DNA of 64,000 nucleotides, from contig NZ_CP071462.1 in the NCBI RefSeq assembly GCF_017352155.2, forward strand, positions 3,720,001-3,784,000, read 5' to 3'. This document shows, one piece after another, positions 1 through 8,452 of the stretch (position 1 is its first letter; each line of letters starts with the position of its first letter). Origin of the DNA: Haloterrigena alkaliphila (GTDB taxonomy: Archaea > Halobacteriota > Halobacteria > Halobacteriales > Natrialbaceae). The notes beneath the pieces were generated by a model, which was not told the DNA's origin, did no database searches, and saw only the letters and a program-made list of their open reading frames with translations. The position numbers were made by a program, and so were the translations under genes.

Positions 1-1
1 C

Positions 2-364
2 GCGTTTCTGGCGATGACCGCGGGGTTCCTGTTGATCGCGTACGTCCCGACGATCGAGGCGCTGTTCGCTGCGCTCGTGTTGATCGGCGCCGGCATGGGC
101 GCGGCCGCGCCGGCGATGCTCGCGATTCTGGGCGACCTCACACCCGGCGACGAAATCGGGCGGATGGGCGGCGTCTATCAGGTGTTGGGCGATATCGGGC
201 TCAGCCTCGGCCCGCTGATCGCGCTCCCCGCCGTCGACAGCTGGTTCGGCTACCAGTGGACGTACGTCCTCTGTGCCGTGCTGGTCTGTAGCTGCCTGCT
301 GATCGTCTCCCTGCCGCTCCTGCGGGACCCGGAGGTCTCGCGGACGCCCGTGAAAGCCGATTGA
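2..364 (+). CDS. MFS transporter, C-terminal part (5' truncated by window edge)
   Basis: The reading frame is open from the first bases and stops at 364, so only the last 120 or so residues are present. They form hydrophobic segments typical of the last four helices of a major facilitator superfamily carrier: an AALVLIGAGMGAAAPAM helix, a loop with charged GDLTPGDEIGRMGG, then GDIGLSLGPLIALP and YVLCAVLVCSCLLIVSLPLL. The tail is a short charged cytosolic segment. The GDxGxSxGP-like helix is common in drug/multidrug MFS members. Substrate cannot be read from this fragment. It ends 43 bases before the dehydrogenase at 408. Confidence 0.75.
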   Translation, partial: AFLAMTAGFLLIAYVPTIEALFAALVLIGAGMGAAAPAMLAILGDLTPGDEIGRMGGVYQVLGDIGLSLGPLIALPAVDSWFGYQWTYVLCAVLVCSCLLIVSLPLLRDPEVSRTPVKAD

Positions 365-407
365 CTCGATCGAAACTATTATCGGACCATATGTGGGTTG
401 TGAGTTT

Positions 408-1145
408 ATGGCACAGCAAGCAGCAGCCGTCGTCGGCGGCGGCATCATGGGTGCCGGCATCGCACAGGTACTGGCCCGCAACGGCTACGAAGTCCGCGTT
501 CGGGAGATCAACGAGGAACTGGCCGAGGAGGCCCGCGAACGCGTCGTGTCGGGCAACTACGGCCTCGAGGACGCCGTCGAGGGCGGCTACCTCTCCGAGG
601 ACGAGATGGACGAGGTGCTCGATCGGATGACGTTCACGACGGACCTCGAGGAAGCGACCGACGGCACCGAGTTCGTCATCGAGGCGGTCACCGAGAACCT
701 CGCGATCAAGGGACAGGTGTTCCGCGATCTGGACGAGGTCACGGACGACCAGCCCCTGTACTCGAACACGAGCGGCTTCGCGGTGACCTCGATCGCCAAC
801 GCCGTCTCGGATCCCTCGCGCGTCGCGGTGACGCACTTCTTCAATCCCGTCGCGGTGATGGACATGGTCGAAATCGTCCAGGCGCCCGAGACCGACGAGG
901 CGGTCGTCGAACGCGCCGAGGAACTGGTCGACGAACTCGGCAAAACGCGGGTCACCATCGACGACGACCCCGGCTCCTACGGCTTCCTCGCCAACCGCTG
1001 TCACGCCGCCATGCGCGAGGAGGCCAAGAAGATCGTCGACGAAGGGATCGCCACGAAGGAGCAGGTCGACAAGGCGCTCGAGGACGGCTACAACCTCCCC
1101 GTCGGCCCGTTCTCGCTGGCCGGCCTCGGCGAAGAGTGGGACTGA
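408..1145 (+). CDS. 3-hydroxyacyl-CoA dehydrogenase, short C-terminus
   Basis: The enzyme oxidises (3S)-hydroxyacyl-CoA to 3-ketoacyl-CoA with NAD in beta-oxidation. The N-terminus has a Rossmann GGGIMGAGIAQ motif at residues 9-19. The catalytic His of VTHFFNP and the Glu of MVEIVQ follow, then the start of the helical C-terminal domain with a PVGPF motif. The ATG at 408 places the nucleotide-binding motif directly at the N-terminus; an in-frame GTG at 393 would only add five residues. The protein is 245 residues, while the family usually has about 280-290. It stops just after PVGPF, so the last part of the dimerisation domain is absent. A palindromic repeat begins about 40 bases after the stop. 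It is convergent with the enoyl-CoA hydratase gene. Confidence 0.85.
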   Translation: MAQQAAAVVGGGIMGAGIAQVLARNGYEVRVREINEELAEEARERVVSGNYGLEDAVEGGYLSEDEMDEVLDRMTFTTDLEEATDGTEFVIEAVTENLAIKGQVFRDLDEVTDDQPLYSNTSGFAVTSIANAVSDPSRVAVTHFFNPVAVMDMVEIVQAPETDEAVVERAEELVDELGKTRVTIDDDPGSYGFLANRCHAAMREEAKKIVDEGIATKEQVDKALEDGYNLPVGPFSLAGLGEEWD

Positions 1146-1185
1146 CGAATCGGTCCGGGCTATTGTTTCGAACAGAGAAGTCGGC

Positions 1186-1300
1186 GTGCAGTGGCGCGCG
1201 CTGCGTCGCGGTGAGGGGATACCGAACCGCGACGCGAAGCCGCGCGAGGGATGAGCGAACGACCTCAGGGAGTGAGCGAATCGGCTGGGGAGGAAGTGGA
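1186..1300 (-). repeat. Palindrome-rich intergenic repeat, copy A (inverted)
   Basis: This stretch between two convergent genes is nearly the reverse complement of copy B at 1375-1500. On the minus strand it reads CCTCCCCAGCCGATTCGCTC, then GTTCGCTCATCCCTCGCGCG, then a GCGCGCCACTG-like end. Copies A and B face each other and each lies next to the 3' end of one gene. The space 1301-1374 shows no gene. Confidence 0.7.
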
Positions 1301-1374
1301 AATCCTAGCCGCCAGCGAGAGCAGCGCACTCAGGGCTACGAGAGCAGACGACGTTCTCGAGCAGTGTGTAAATC

Positions 1375-1500
1375 GTGGCAACAGGGAGTCGCCACACCCT
1401 CCCCAGCCGATTCGCTCGTTTCACTCGCTCATCCCTCGCGCGGCTTCACACCGTGGTTCGCGCTTCGCTCACCACGGTTCGGCACGCGCCACCGTCAGTG
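1375..1500 (+). repeat. Palindrome-rich intergenic repeat, copy B
   Basis: The copy starts with a GTGGCAACAGGGAGTCGCCAC hairpin-like block (positions 1376-1396), continues with CTCCCCAGCCGATT and TCGCTCATCCCTCGCGCGG, contains ACCGTGGT/ACCACGGT arms and ends with GGCACGCGCCACCGTC. The same blocks in the same order occur in copy C at 4934-5130. It lies just after the 3' end of the minus-strand enoyl-CoA hydratase gene. Confidence 0.75.
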
Positions 1501-1549
1501 CACACAATTCCTCGCGTTGATCGCAGAGTGAAACGGGTGTCTCGAGTAG

Positions 1550-2347
1550 TTACTTCCCTTCGAATTCGGGCTCGCGGTCCTCGCCGAACGCGGCGGCGCC
1601 CTCCTCGTAGTCCTCGGTCTGCAGGAGCTGTCGGAAGAGCTTGCTGTCGTAGCGCAGGCCCTCCTCGAGTCCCGACTGGACGGCCATGTGCGCCGAGTCC
1701 TTGATCGCCTGCACCGCCAGCGGCGCCTGTCCGGCCAGGTTGGTGACGAACGCGTCGACCTCGTCCTCGAAGGCGTCGTCGTCGTAGACGTCGTTGATAA
1801 TGCCCTCGTCGGCGGCCCGCTGGGCGGAGATGTGCTCGCCGAACATGGCCAGTTCCTTGGCGACGGCGGGGCCGGCCAGCTTCGTGACGTACTGGACGCC
1901 GCCGGCGCCGGGGAGGATGCCGAGGTTCACTTCGGGGAAGCCGAACGCGCTGGACTCGCTGGCCAGCCGGAAGTCGCAGGCGAGCGCGGTCTCGAGGCCC
2001 CCGCCCAGACAGTAGCCGTCGATCTTCGCGATCACGGGCGCCGGGAAGTCCCGGATGAACCGGTAGTGGTCGCGCTCGGAACTCGCACCGGCCGACTCCG
2101 AGGAGAAGCCGCCGACGTCCGCGCCGGCACAGAAGGCCTTCTCGCCGGCGCCCTCGAGGACCACCGCGCGGAGCGCGACGCCGTCGGCGTCCTCGTTCTC
2201 GGCCTCGAGGCGCTGCAGGCCCGCGATGATGTCGTCTCTGAGTTGGCCGTTCAGGGCGTTGAGCGCGTCCGGGCGGTTCATCGTGAGCGTGCCGACGCCG
2301 GTTTCGCTGTCGAACTCCACCAGGACAGTTTCGAGGTCTTCGTCCAT
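1550..2347 (-). CDS. Enoyl-CoA hydratase/isomerase family protein
   Basis: The protein belongs to the crotonase fold family, which adds water to trans-2-enoyl-CoA in the second step of beta-oxidation. Visible signatures are TLTMNRPDALNALN near residue 21, the oxyanion-hole segment EKAFCAGADVGGF, and the family block GYCLGGGLETALACDFRLAS followed by FGFPEVNLGILPGAGG. Length is 265 residues, normal for the family. The ATG at 2347 is preceded on its strand by TTATTTGG about 20-25 bases upstream, a haloarchaeal TATA-like element fitting a leaderless message. It is divergent from the MBL-fold gene and convergent with the dehydrogenase at 408. Individual crotonase substrates cannot be assigned from motifs. 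Confidence 0.9.
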   Translation of the reverse strand: MDEDLETVLVEFDSETGVGTLTMNRPDALNALNGQLRDDIIAGLQRLEAENEDADGVALRAVVLEGAGEKAFCAGADVGGFSSESAGASSERDHYRFIRDFPAPVIAKIDGYCLGGGLETALACDFRLASESSAFGFPEVNLGILPGAGGVQYVTKLAGPAVAKELAMFGEHISAQRAADEGIINDVYDDDAFEDEVDAFVTNLAGQAPLAVQAIKDSAHMAVQSGLEEGLRYDSKLFRQLLQTEDYEEGAAAFGEDREPEFEGK

Positions 2348-2522
2348 GGAAGATGGTCACTATCGATCACCAAATAAGTACGCGAATCGGGTCCGCTCAT
2401 GGAGCGCTGTCCCCCGCCTCGAGCAACCGCGTCCGCTTCGAGCAACCGCACCAGCCTCGAGCCCCCGCGACCGCCTTGCCGCGTGGCAAAACATAACACA
2501 AACGGGGCTCGTACGCGTGTCC

Positions 2523-3533
2523 GTGTCACGGACGAACCGATCGCCTCCCGAGGGCGACCAGTCGCAAGTTCATCGTCTCGAGTGTTCTGTCGAGTGGCCG
2601 CCGGATCACACCGCGGCGTACCTCCTCCCCGACGAGGAGCCGATCCTCGTCGACGCCGGGATGGCCGGCGAGCGGGCCCGAACGGAACTGATCGACGGCC
2701 TCGAAGCGATCGGCTACGAGCCCGGGGACGTCGATCACCTGCTACTGACGCACGCGCACATCGATCACATCGGGCAGGTGCGGACGATCCTCGAGGCCGG
2801 CGACCCGACCGTCTACGCGCCGGCGCGGCTGCGAGAGCTGTTCCGCCGCGACCTCGAGACCGTCGAAGCGGCGACCAGAGCGAACCTGCGCGAGACGGGC
2901 TTCGATTCCGACCGCCTCGAGGTCGCGGCCGACGAGTTGCTCGAGATCCACCGCGGGATCCGCGAGGCGGTGCCGTTCGAGGCGGTCGACGTCTGGATCG
3001 ACGCGGACGAACCCGTCGAGATCGGGAGTCGGGAGTTCGACTCCATCTACACCCCCGGCCACCACGTGACCCACCACTGTTACGGGACCGAACTCGGCGG
3101 TGAGCGGGTCGTCTTCGCCGGCGACATGGCCATCGAGCCGTTCCGGGCGGCCGCGATCCACGTCAACTTCGACGACGGCGTACGGGAGGGGATCGACGCC
3201 TACCTCGAGGCCCTCGACCGGCTCGCGGACTACTCGTTCGACCGGGTCTACCCCGGCCACGGACCGGTCCACGACCGCTATCGCGAGACGATCGAGCGCT
3301 CGCGGGCGGACCTCGAGGACCGGCTCGATCGGTGCGTCGAGCGGCTCGCGGACCGCTGTGCGGGCGGCGAGGAGTCCGTCACGGCGATCGCCCTCGTACG
3401 TGATCGGAGCGACGACGTCCGCACGCGGGTGATGATGCTGCGGGAAACCGTCGCCGCGCTGGGAACGCTCGAGCGACGGGGCCGCGTCGAATCGCGGCTC
3501 GACGACGGCGTTCGTTACTACGAACCGGCGTAG
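2523..3533 (+). CDS. MBL-fold metallo-hydrolase
   Basis: This is a glyoxalase II/LACTB2-like metallo-beta-lactamase-fold hydrolase. The binuclear metal site is visible: LLLTHAHIDHIGQ (HxHxDH), TPGHHVTHHC, FAGDMAIEP and VYPGHGPVHD. The last 70 or so residues look like a small winged-helix-type tail, as in LACTB2-like enzymes. Homology seems to begin around VHRLECSVEWPP, so the start is probably one of two GTG codons at 2517 or 2523; the frame stays open upstream to 2226 but that part is composition-poor. It sits among beta-oxidation genes, so acyl-thioester hydrolysis is a reasonable guess, not shown by the sequence. Confidence 0.8.
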   Translation: MSRTNRSPPEGDQSQVHRLECSVEWPPDHTAAYLLPDEEPILVDAGMAGERARTELIDGLEAIGYEPGDVDHLLLTHAHIDHIGQVRTILEAGDPTVYAPARLRELFRRDLETVEAATRANLRETGFDSDRLEVAADELLEIHRGIREAVPFEAVDVWIDADEPVEIGSREFDSIYTPGHHVTHHCYGTELGGERVVFAGDMAIEPFRAAAIHVNFDDGVREGIDAYLEALDRLADYSFDRVYPGHGPVHDRYRETIERSRADLEDRLDRCVERLADRCAGGEESVTAIALVRDRSDDVRTRVMMLRETVAALGTLERRGRVESRLDDGVRYYEPA

Positions 3534-3625
3534 CGAACCGACGTAGCAAGGGGGACTGGCCGCTCTCGAGCCCCGTCCTCGACGTAAGCTCTTTGGCGCT
3601 CGTCGTGCTAGTGGTACGGGAACAC

Positions 3626-4795
3626 ATGCACAACGCAGTCATCGTGGACGCGGTCCGGACGCCCTTCGGCAAGCGCAACGGCTCGTTCCGCGACACGCAC
3701 CCGCAGGATCTGGCGGCGAAACCGCTCGAGGCGCTCCGCGAGCGAAACGACTTCGACCCCGAGACGATCGAGGACGTGATCTACGGCTGCGTAACCCCGG
3801 TCGACGAGCAGGGGCTCAACATCGGGCGCCTCGCCCCGATGGTCGCCGGCTGGGGCGATATCGTCCCCGGCGTCCAGCTCAACCGGATGTGCGGCTCCGG
3901 CCAGCAGGCGCTCAACTTCGCGGCCGCGAACCTGATGGCCGGCCAGCACGACGTCCTGATCGCCGGCGGCGTCGAACACATGACCCGCGTGCCGATGGGA
4001 TCCGACGGCGCCGACGGCGTGGACGGCACGAGCGCCGTCACGGACACCTACTTCGAGTACTTCGACGAACTGACCCACCAGGGCGAGGGGGCCGAGCGCA
4101 TCGCCGAGGAGTACGGCTTCACCCGCGAGGAACTCGACGAACTCGCCGTCGACTCCCAGCGCCGCTGGGGAGAGGCCTGGGACGAGGGGCGCTACGACGA
4201 CCAGATCGTTCCTGTGGAGACGGAACTCGACGGCGAGTCGGTCACCGTCGAGCAGGACGAACACCCACGGCCCGACACCGACCTCGAGACGCTCTCGAAC
4301 CTCCCGCTCTCCTTCCGCGAGGAGGGCGAGGGCCGCCACCACCCCGGCAACTCCTCGGGGATCGTCGACGGCTCGAGCGCGCTGCTCGTCGCCAGCGAGG
4401 AAGCCGCCGAGAAACACGGCTGGGAGCCGATGGCCCGCATCGTCCAGACCGAGGTCGTCGGCGTCGACCCCGTGACGATGTTGACGGGGCCGATTCCGGC
4501 GACAGAGCAGGTCCTCGAGAAAACCGATCTGGAACTCGAGGACATCGACCTGTTCGAGGTCAACGAGGCCTTCGCCGCGGTCGTCGCCGCGTGGCTCGAG
4601 GAGACCGGCATCTCCTGGGAGAACGTGAACGTCAACGGCGGCGCCATCGCCCACGGCCACCCGCTCGGCGCGACCGGCGCGACGCTGGTGACGAAGTTGG
4701 CGCACGAACTCGAGCGCACCGGCCAGGACCGGGCGCTCTCGACGATGTGCATCGGCTTCGGGCAGGGGATCGCGACGATCATCGAACGGGTCTAA
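3626..4795 (+). CDS. Thiolase family protein (acetyl-CoA acyltransferase)
   Basis: Thiolases cleave 3-ketoacyl-CoA or condense two acetyl-CoA. The nucleophile Cys89 lies in NRMCGSGQQALN, His345 in AHGHPLGATG and the second catalytic Cys375 in TMCIGFGQG. The N-terminus NAVIVDAVRTPFGK is typical for the family. Length is 389 residues, the usual size. The ATG at 3626 gives the canonical N-terminus, while the frame opens earlier at 3593 with no homology. Together with the adjoining dehydrogenases and hydratase it completes the beta-oxidation cycle. Degradative and biosynthetic thiolases cannot be separated here. Confidence 0.92.
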   Translation: MHNAVIVDAVRTPFGKRNGSFRDTHPQDLAAKPLEALRERNDFDPETIEDVIYGCVTPVDEQGLNIGRLAPMVAGWGDIVPGVQLNRMCGSGQQALNFAAANLMAGQHDVLIAGGVEHMTRVPMGSDGADGVDGTSAVTDTYFEYFDELTHQGEGAERIAEEYGFTREELDELAVDSQRRWGEAWDEGRYDDQIVPVETELDGESVTVEQDEHPRPDTDLETLSNLPLSFREEGEGRHHPGNSSGIVDGSSALLVASEEAAEKHGWEPMARIVQTEVVGVDPVTMLTGPIPATEQVLEKTDLELEDIDLFEVNEAFAAVVAAWLEETGISWENVNVNGGAIAHGHPLGATGATLVTKLAHELERTGQDRALSTMCIGFGQGIATIIERV

Positions 4796-4933
4796 GGTCA
4801 TCGAAACGCGATTTCGCGTTCCGTTTTGGGTGTAGAGATGGTTGTTGAGCGGCGGGACTGACTCGCTCGAGACGGGTTACAAAGAAGCAAGGCGAGTACC
4901 TCTTGACTCGAGGCAGTTCGCTCTACCGCTGCT

Positions 4934-5130
4934 ACCGTGGCAACAGGGAGTGGCCACGTCCTCCCCAGCCGATTTCTCCTCACGGACGCAAAGCGTCCGT
5001 TCGGATGGTTCGCGGAACCGGAGGTTCCGCGCTAACGCTCCCTCCGGTCGCTCATCCCTCGCGCGGTTTCGTCGTCCGGCCTCACCGTTGCTCGGCCGGA
5101 CGACAGCACGCGCCACTGTCCGTCGGTAAT
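4934..5130 (+). repeat. Palindrome-rich intergenic repeat, copy C, with two triloop hairpins
   Basis: The block lies in the 368-base space between the convergent thiolase and acyl-CoA dehydrogenase genes. It shares with copy B the segments CGTGGCAACAGGGAGT, CTCCCCAGCCGATT, TCGCTCATCCCTCGCGCGG and GCACGCGCCACTGTC. Between them are two perfect hairpins with 3-base loops: 4982-5000 (8-bp stem, loop AAA) and 5011-5031 (9-bp stem, loop GGA). Nothing coding is visible in 4796-5163. Confidence 0.75.
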
Positions 5131-5163
5131 TGGGCTCGAAAAACGGTACTGCGATGTCGTTCG

Positions 5164-6414
5164 TTACTCGTCGAGTTCGTCGATGCGCAGCTCCTCGTCG
5201 AACTGCAGCGTGTTCTCGATCTCGGCCTCGTCGACGTCCTCGAAGGCCCAGCGGGCGATCGAGCGGCGGTGGACCTCGTCGGCGCCGTCGACGATGCGGA
5301 ACGCGCGGACGTTCTCGTAGAAGTGCGCGATCGGGATGTCCTTGCCGATCCCGTTGCCGCCACAACACTGCAGCGCGAGGTCGATGGTGTCGTTGGTGAC
5401 GTTCGCGGTGAACATCTTCGACATCGCGACCTCGATACGAGCGTCGCTGCGGTCGAGTTCGCGCGCGGCGTGCCGAACCATCGTTCGCGCGGCGTGCAGG
5501 CGGGTTTCGGCGTCGGCGATGCGGTGGCGCAGCGCTTGCTTGTCCTCGAGTTTCGTGCCGAAGGCCTCCCGCTCCTGAAGGTAGGCCTTCGCGATGTCGA
5601 GCGAGCGCTCGGCCATTCCCGAGTAGCGCATGCAGTGGGTGAGTCGGCCGCCGCCGAGTCGCATCTGAGCGATACGGAACCCTTCGCCTTCCTCACCGAT
5701 CGTGTTCTCGACGGGGACGCGGACGTTCTCGAACTTCACCTCGGCGTGGCCGCCTTCGCGTTCGGTGATGCCGTGGCCGCCGAGGTGTGGGATGTTTCGC
5801 TGGACTTCGACGCCGTCGGCGTCGCGTGGCACCATGATGATCGACGTGCCCTCGTAGGGATGGGCGTCGAGGTCGGTTCGGACCATCGCCAGGTAGTAGT
5901 CGGCACCGAGCCCGTCGGAGGTCCACCACTTGTGGGCGTTGATGACCCACTCGTCGCCGTCCTTGACGGCGGTGCTCTGGAGCATCTTCGGGTCGGAGCC
6001 GGCACCGACCTTGGGCTCGGTCATCGCGAACGCCGTCTGAATGTCCCCCTGAACGAGCGGACGGAGCCACTCTTCTTTCTGCGTTTCCGTACCGACCATC
6101 TCGAGGGTGTGCATGTTCCCCTCCTGGGGCGCGTTGGCTCGGATCGCGAGCGCGCCGATCAACGACCGGCCGACCTGTTCGAACGACGGGAGCATGTCGC
6201 TGAAGTCCAGTCCCTGGCCGCCGTACTCCTCGGGGACCTGCGGCGCGAACAGGTCCCGATCCTTGGCCATCTCCCACATCTCGTGGATCTCGTCCATCGT
6301 GATCTGCTCACCCGTGGCGAGCGCCTCGCGCTCGCGCGGGATGACGACCTCGTCCATGAATTGCTCTACGCGCCCTGCGACCTCCTTCGATTTCTCGGAG
6401 TCGTGGTACTCCAT
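5164..6414 (-). CDS. Acyl-CoA dehydrogenase
   Basis: FAD-dependent enzyme of the first beta-oxidation step, passing electrons to an electron-transfer flavoprotein. Signatures are the flavin/substrate block FAMTEPKVGAGSDP, the INAHKWWTS segment, RLGGGRLTHCMR, and near the C-terminus QCCGGNGIGKDIPIAHFYENVRAFRIVDGADEVHR, split over about residues 345-385. The DGADEVHR ending resembles the ACAD10/11-like branch. The ATG at 6414 gives MEYHDSEKSKEV and 416 residues; an upstream in-frame extension to 6453 runs through the promoter and is unlikely. ACAAC/TTGT palindromes lie directly upstream. Confidence 0.9.
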   Translation of the reverse strand: MEYHDSEKSKEVAGRVEQFMDEVVIPREREALATGEQITMDEIHEMWEMAKDRDLFAPQVPEEYGGQGLDFSDMLPSFEQVGRSLIGALAIRANAPQEGNMHTLEMVGTETQKEEWLRPLVQGDIQTAFAMTEPKVGAGSDPKMLQSTAVKDGDEWVINAHKWWTSDGLGADYYLAMVRTDLDAHPYEGTSIIMVPRDADGVEVQRNIPHLGGHGITEREGGHAEVKFENVRVPVENTIGEEGEGFRIAQMRLGGGRLTHCMRYSGMAERSLDIAKAYLQEREAFGTKLEDKQALRHRIADAETRLHAARTMVRHAARELDRSDARIEVAMSKMFTANVTNDTIDLALQCCGGNGIGKDIPIAHFYENVRAFRIVDGADEVHRRSIARWAFEDVDEAEIENTLQFDEELRIDELDE

Positions 6415-6430
6415 ACCGGGGAATAGACGT

Positions 6431-6474
6431 ACAACATTGTAAATGTACAACAAACCGGCCAGCTACAACGTTGT
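6431..6474 (-). promoter_or_regulatory. Promoter with paired ACAAC-TTGT operators of the acyl-CoA dehydrogenase gene
   Basis: Two palindromic ten-mers lie 34 bases apart: ACAACATTGT at 6431-6440 (near-perfect) and ACAACGTTGT at 6465-6474 (perfect). The first sits inside a wider inverted repeat with GTACA/TGTAC arms and overlaps the AT-rich TATA position about 20-27 bases before the ATG at 6414. This arrangement suits a dimeric repressor that blocks TBP/TFB binding. The identity of the regulator is unknown. Confidence 0.55.
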
Positions 6475-6568
6475 GAAAGAAAGACCGAACGTCGACCGAC
6501 CTCCCTGCCGGCCGCGAGCCAGGTCAGCCCGGGGTACCTTTTAGTAGTGTGTCGTGATATCGTGGGCC

Positions 6569-8164
6569 ATGAACCTGGACGACGTCAGCTTCGACGCTAG
6601 AGAGGGGAATGTAGCGCGATTGCACGACGAGACCGCGCGCCACCACGGCGATGCGACGGCGATCGAGTACCACGGGACCACGCTGACCCACGACGACCTC
6701 CGAGAGGAGAGCGCCCGATTCGCCGGCGGCCTCGCGGACCTCGGGCTCGAGCCCGGCGAGGTACTGCTCCAGTACCTGCCGAACTGTCCGCCCTACCTGA
6801 TCGGCTCGCTCGGCGCGTTCAAGGCCGGCGTCGCCGTTTCGCCGGTCAACCCGCAGTATCGACGCCGGGAACTCGCTTACCAACTCGAGGACACCGGCGC
6901 GACCGCCGTCCTCACCCACGAGGCGCTGGTCCCGTTCCTCCGGGAGGCCCTCGAGGACGTCGATCGGGAGCCGGTCGTGATCGTCGTCGAGAGCGGCGAC
7001 GGAGAGGAAGCCGAGGGCGCGGACGCGCACGCCTTCGCCGACGTCCGCGGGGAGGAGCGCTTCGTCGAGCGGGCCGACGACGACGTCGCCCTGCTGCCGT
7101 ACACGTCGGGGACGACGGGGAAACCGAAGGGTGTCCAGCTAACTCACCGGAACTTCCGCGCGCAGATGTTCTCGATACTCTCCCAGCCCAGCGACATCGC
7201 GGACGAGGACGTTCGGAGCCTCGTCTGGCTGCCGCTGTACCACATTACCGGGTTCACCCACACCGCGTGGCAGCCCCTGGTCCGTGGCGGCAGCGTCTTC
7301 CTCCGGAGCGCGGCCAACTGGGACGCCGACGCCGCGATGGAGCTGATCGAACGCGAGGGGATCACCCACTACGTCGGCGTCACCGCGATGTACGTCGACA
7401 TGGTCAACAGCGAGAACTTCGGCGACTACGACCTGACGAGCCTCGAGTCGGCCGGCGAGGGCGGCGCGAAGATGTCCGTCGCGGTCCAGGAGGAGTTCGA
7501 GGACGTAGCGGGCGTCGAGATGGCCGAGGGGTACGGGCTCACCGAGACCAACGGCGCGACCCACTCCCAGTCGAACTCGACCTTCGGCCTCCGCCACGGG
7601 ACGATCGGCCAGCCGACCCGCCTGACCGACTGCAAGATCGTCGACGACAGCGGCGACGAGGTCCCGCCGGGCGAGGAGGGCGAACTCCTCGTGCGCGGGC
7701 CGCAGGTGATGTCGGGCTACCACGAGATGCCCGAAGCGACCGAGCGAGCGTTCACCGAGCACGGCTACTTCCGAACGGGGGACATCGCGCGCCGGGACGC
7801 GGACAACTACTACGAGATCGTCGACCGGAAGAAGCACATGATCAACACCGCCGGCTACAACGTCTACCCCAGCGAACTCGAGGAACTCCTCTCGGAACAC
7901 GAGGCCGTCGCCGAGGGCGCCGTCGTCGGGATTCCCGACGAGCGGCGCAACGAAGTACCGAAGGCGTTCGTCGTCACCGCGCCGGGCGTCGAACCGGGCG
8001 TCGATGTGACGAGCGAGGGGATCAAGGAGTACTTCCTCGACCGCGTCGCCGCCTACAAACACCCCCGCGAGGTCGAGTTCATCGACGAACTGCCCCGGAC
8101 GACCAGCGGGAAGATCCAGAAGTACAGACTCGAGGAGCGCGAGTCCGATGAGCCCGGCGAGTGA
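6569..8164 (+). CDS. Fatty-acyl-CoA synthetase (AMP-binding, long-chain type)
   Basis: The ANL-superfamily enzyme activates fatty acids to acyl-CoA through an acyl-AMP. Motifs in order: YTSGTTGKPKG at residues 178-188 (phosphate loop), EMAEGYGLTETNG (A5), FRTGDIARRDADNYYEIVDRKK split over A7/A8, INTAGYNVYPSELEE, and the catalytic C-terminal Lys515 in TTSGKIQ. Length is 531 residues. The ATG at 6569 has TTTTAGTAG about 25 bases upstream. The gene faces away from the acyl-CoA dehydrogenase with a short shared promoter region, so both may be co-regulated. Chain-length preference cannot be seen. Confidence 0.88.
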   Translation: MNLDDVSFDAREGNVARLHDETARHHGDATAIEYHGTTLTHDDLREESARFAGGLADLGLEPGEVLLQYLPNCPPYLIGSLGAFKAGVAVSPVNPQYRRRELAYQLEDTGATAVLTHEALVPFLREALEDVDREPVVIVVESGDGEEAEGADAHAFADVRGEERFVERADDDVALLPYTSGTTGKPKGVQLTHRNFRAQMFSILSQPSDIADEDVRSLVWLPLYHITGFTHTAWQPLVRGGSVFLRSAANWDADAAMELIEREGITHYVGVTAMYVDMVNSENFGDYDLTSLESAGEGGAKMSVAVQEEFEDVAGVEMAEGYGLTETNGATHSQSNSTFGLRHGTIGQPTRLTDCKIVDDSGDEVPPGEEGELLVRGPQVMSGYHEMPEATERAFTEHGYFRTGDIARRDADNYYEIVDRKKHMINTAGYNVYPSELEELLSEHEAVAEGAVVGIPDERRNEVPKAFVVTAPGVEPGVDVTSEGIKEYFLDRVAAYKHPREVEFIDELPRTTSGKIQKYRLEERESDEPGE

Positions 8165-8452
8165 GTATCAGCTTCAAGAGATGATACAGAGTATATCAAC
8201 TGACGTATGGGTACGATGACTGCTCGTCCACCCGTACACCGGTCGGATAGCTAGGCGTTCTAAGGGCGTATCAGGTCATCTCGGAGTAGATGTGACTCTC
8301 GAGTTGAGGTCCGGTCGGGTCCGGTCGACAAGCCGGTGTCGAGTCCGGAGAGAGCGACGGCAACCGGCGGATAGCGTGCGACGCGGTGGTAACTATCGAT
8401 TCCGTCGTCGACACTCCGTCACTCCGACTCAGGTGGTAGTGTTTGATATCCA

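Noticed and set aside
3608-4801. Long minus-strand frame opposite the thiolase gene
   Set aside because: It is the antisense shadow of a high-GC gene; the plus-strand protein has all thiolase active-site motifs.
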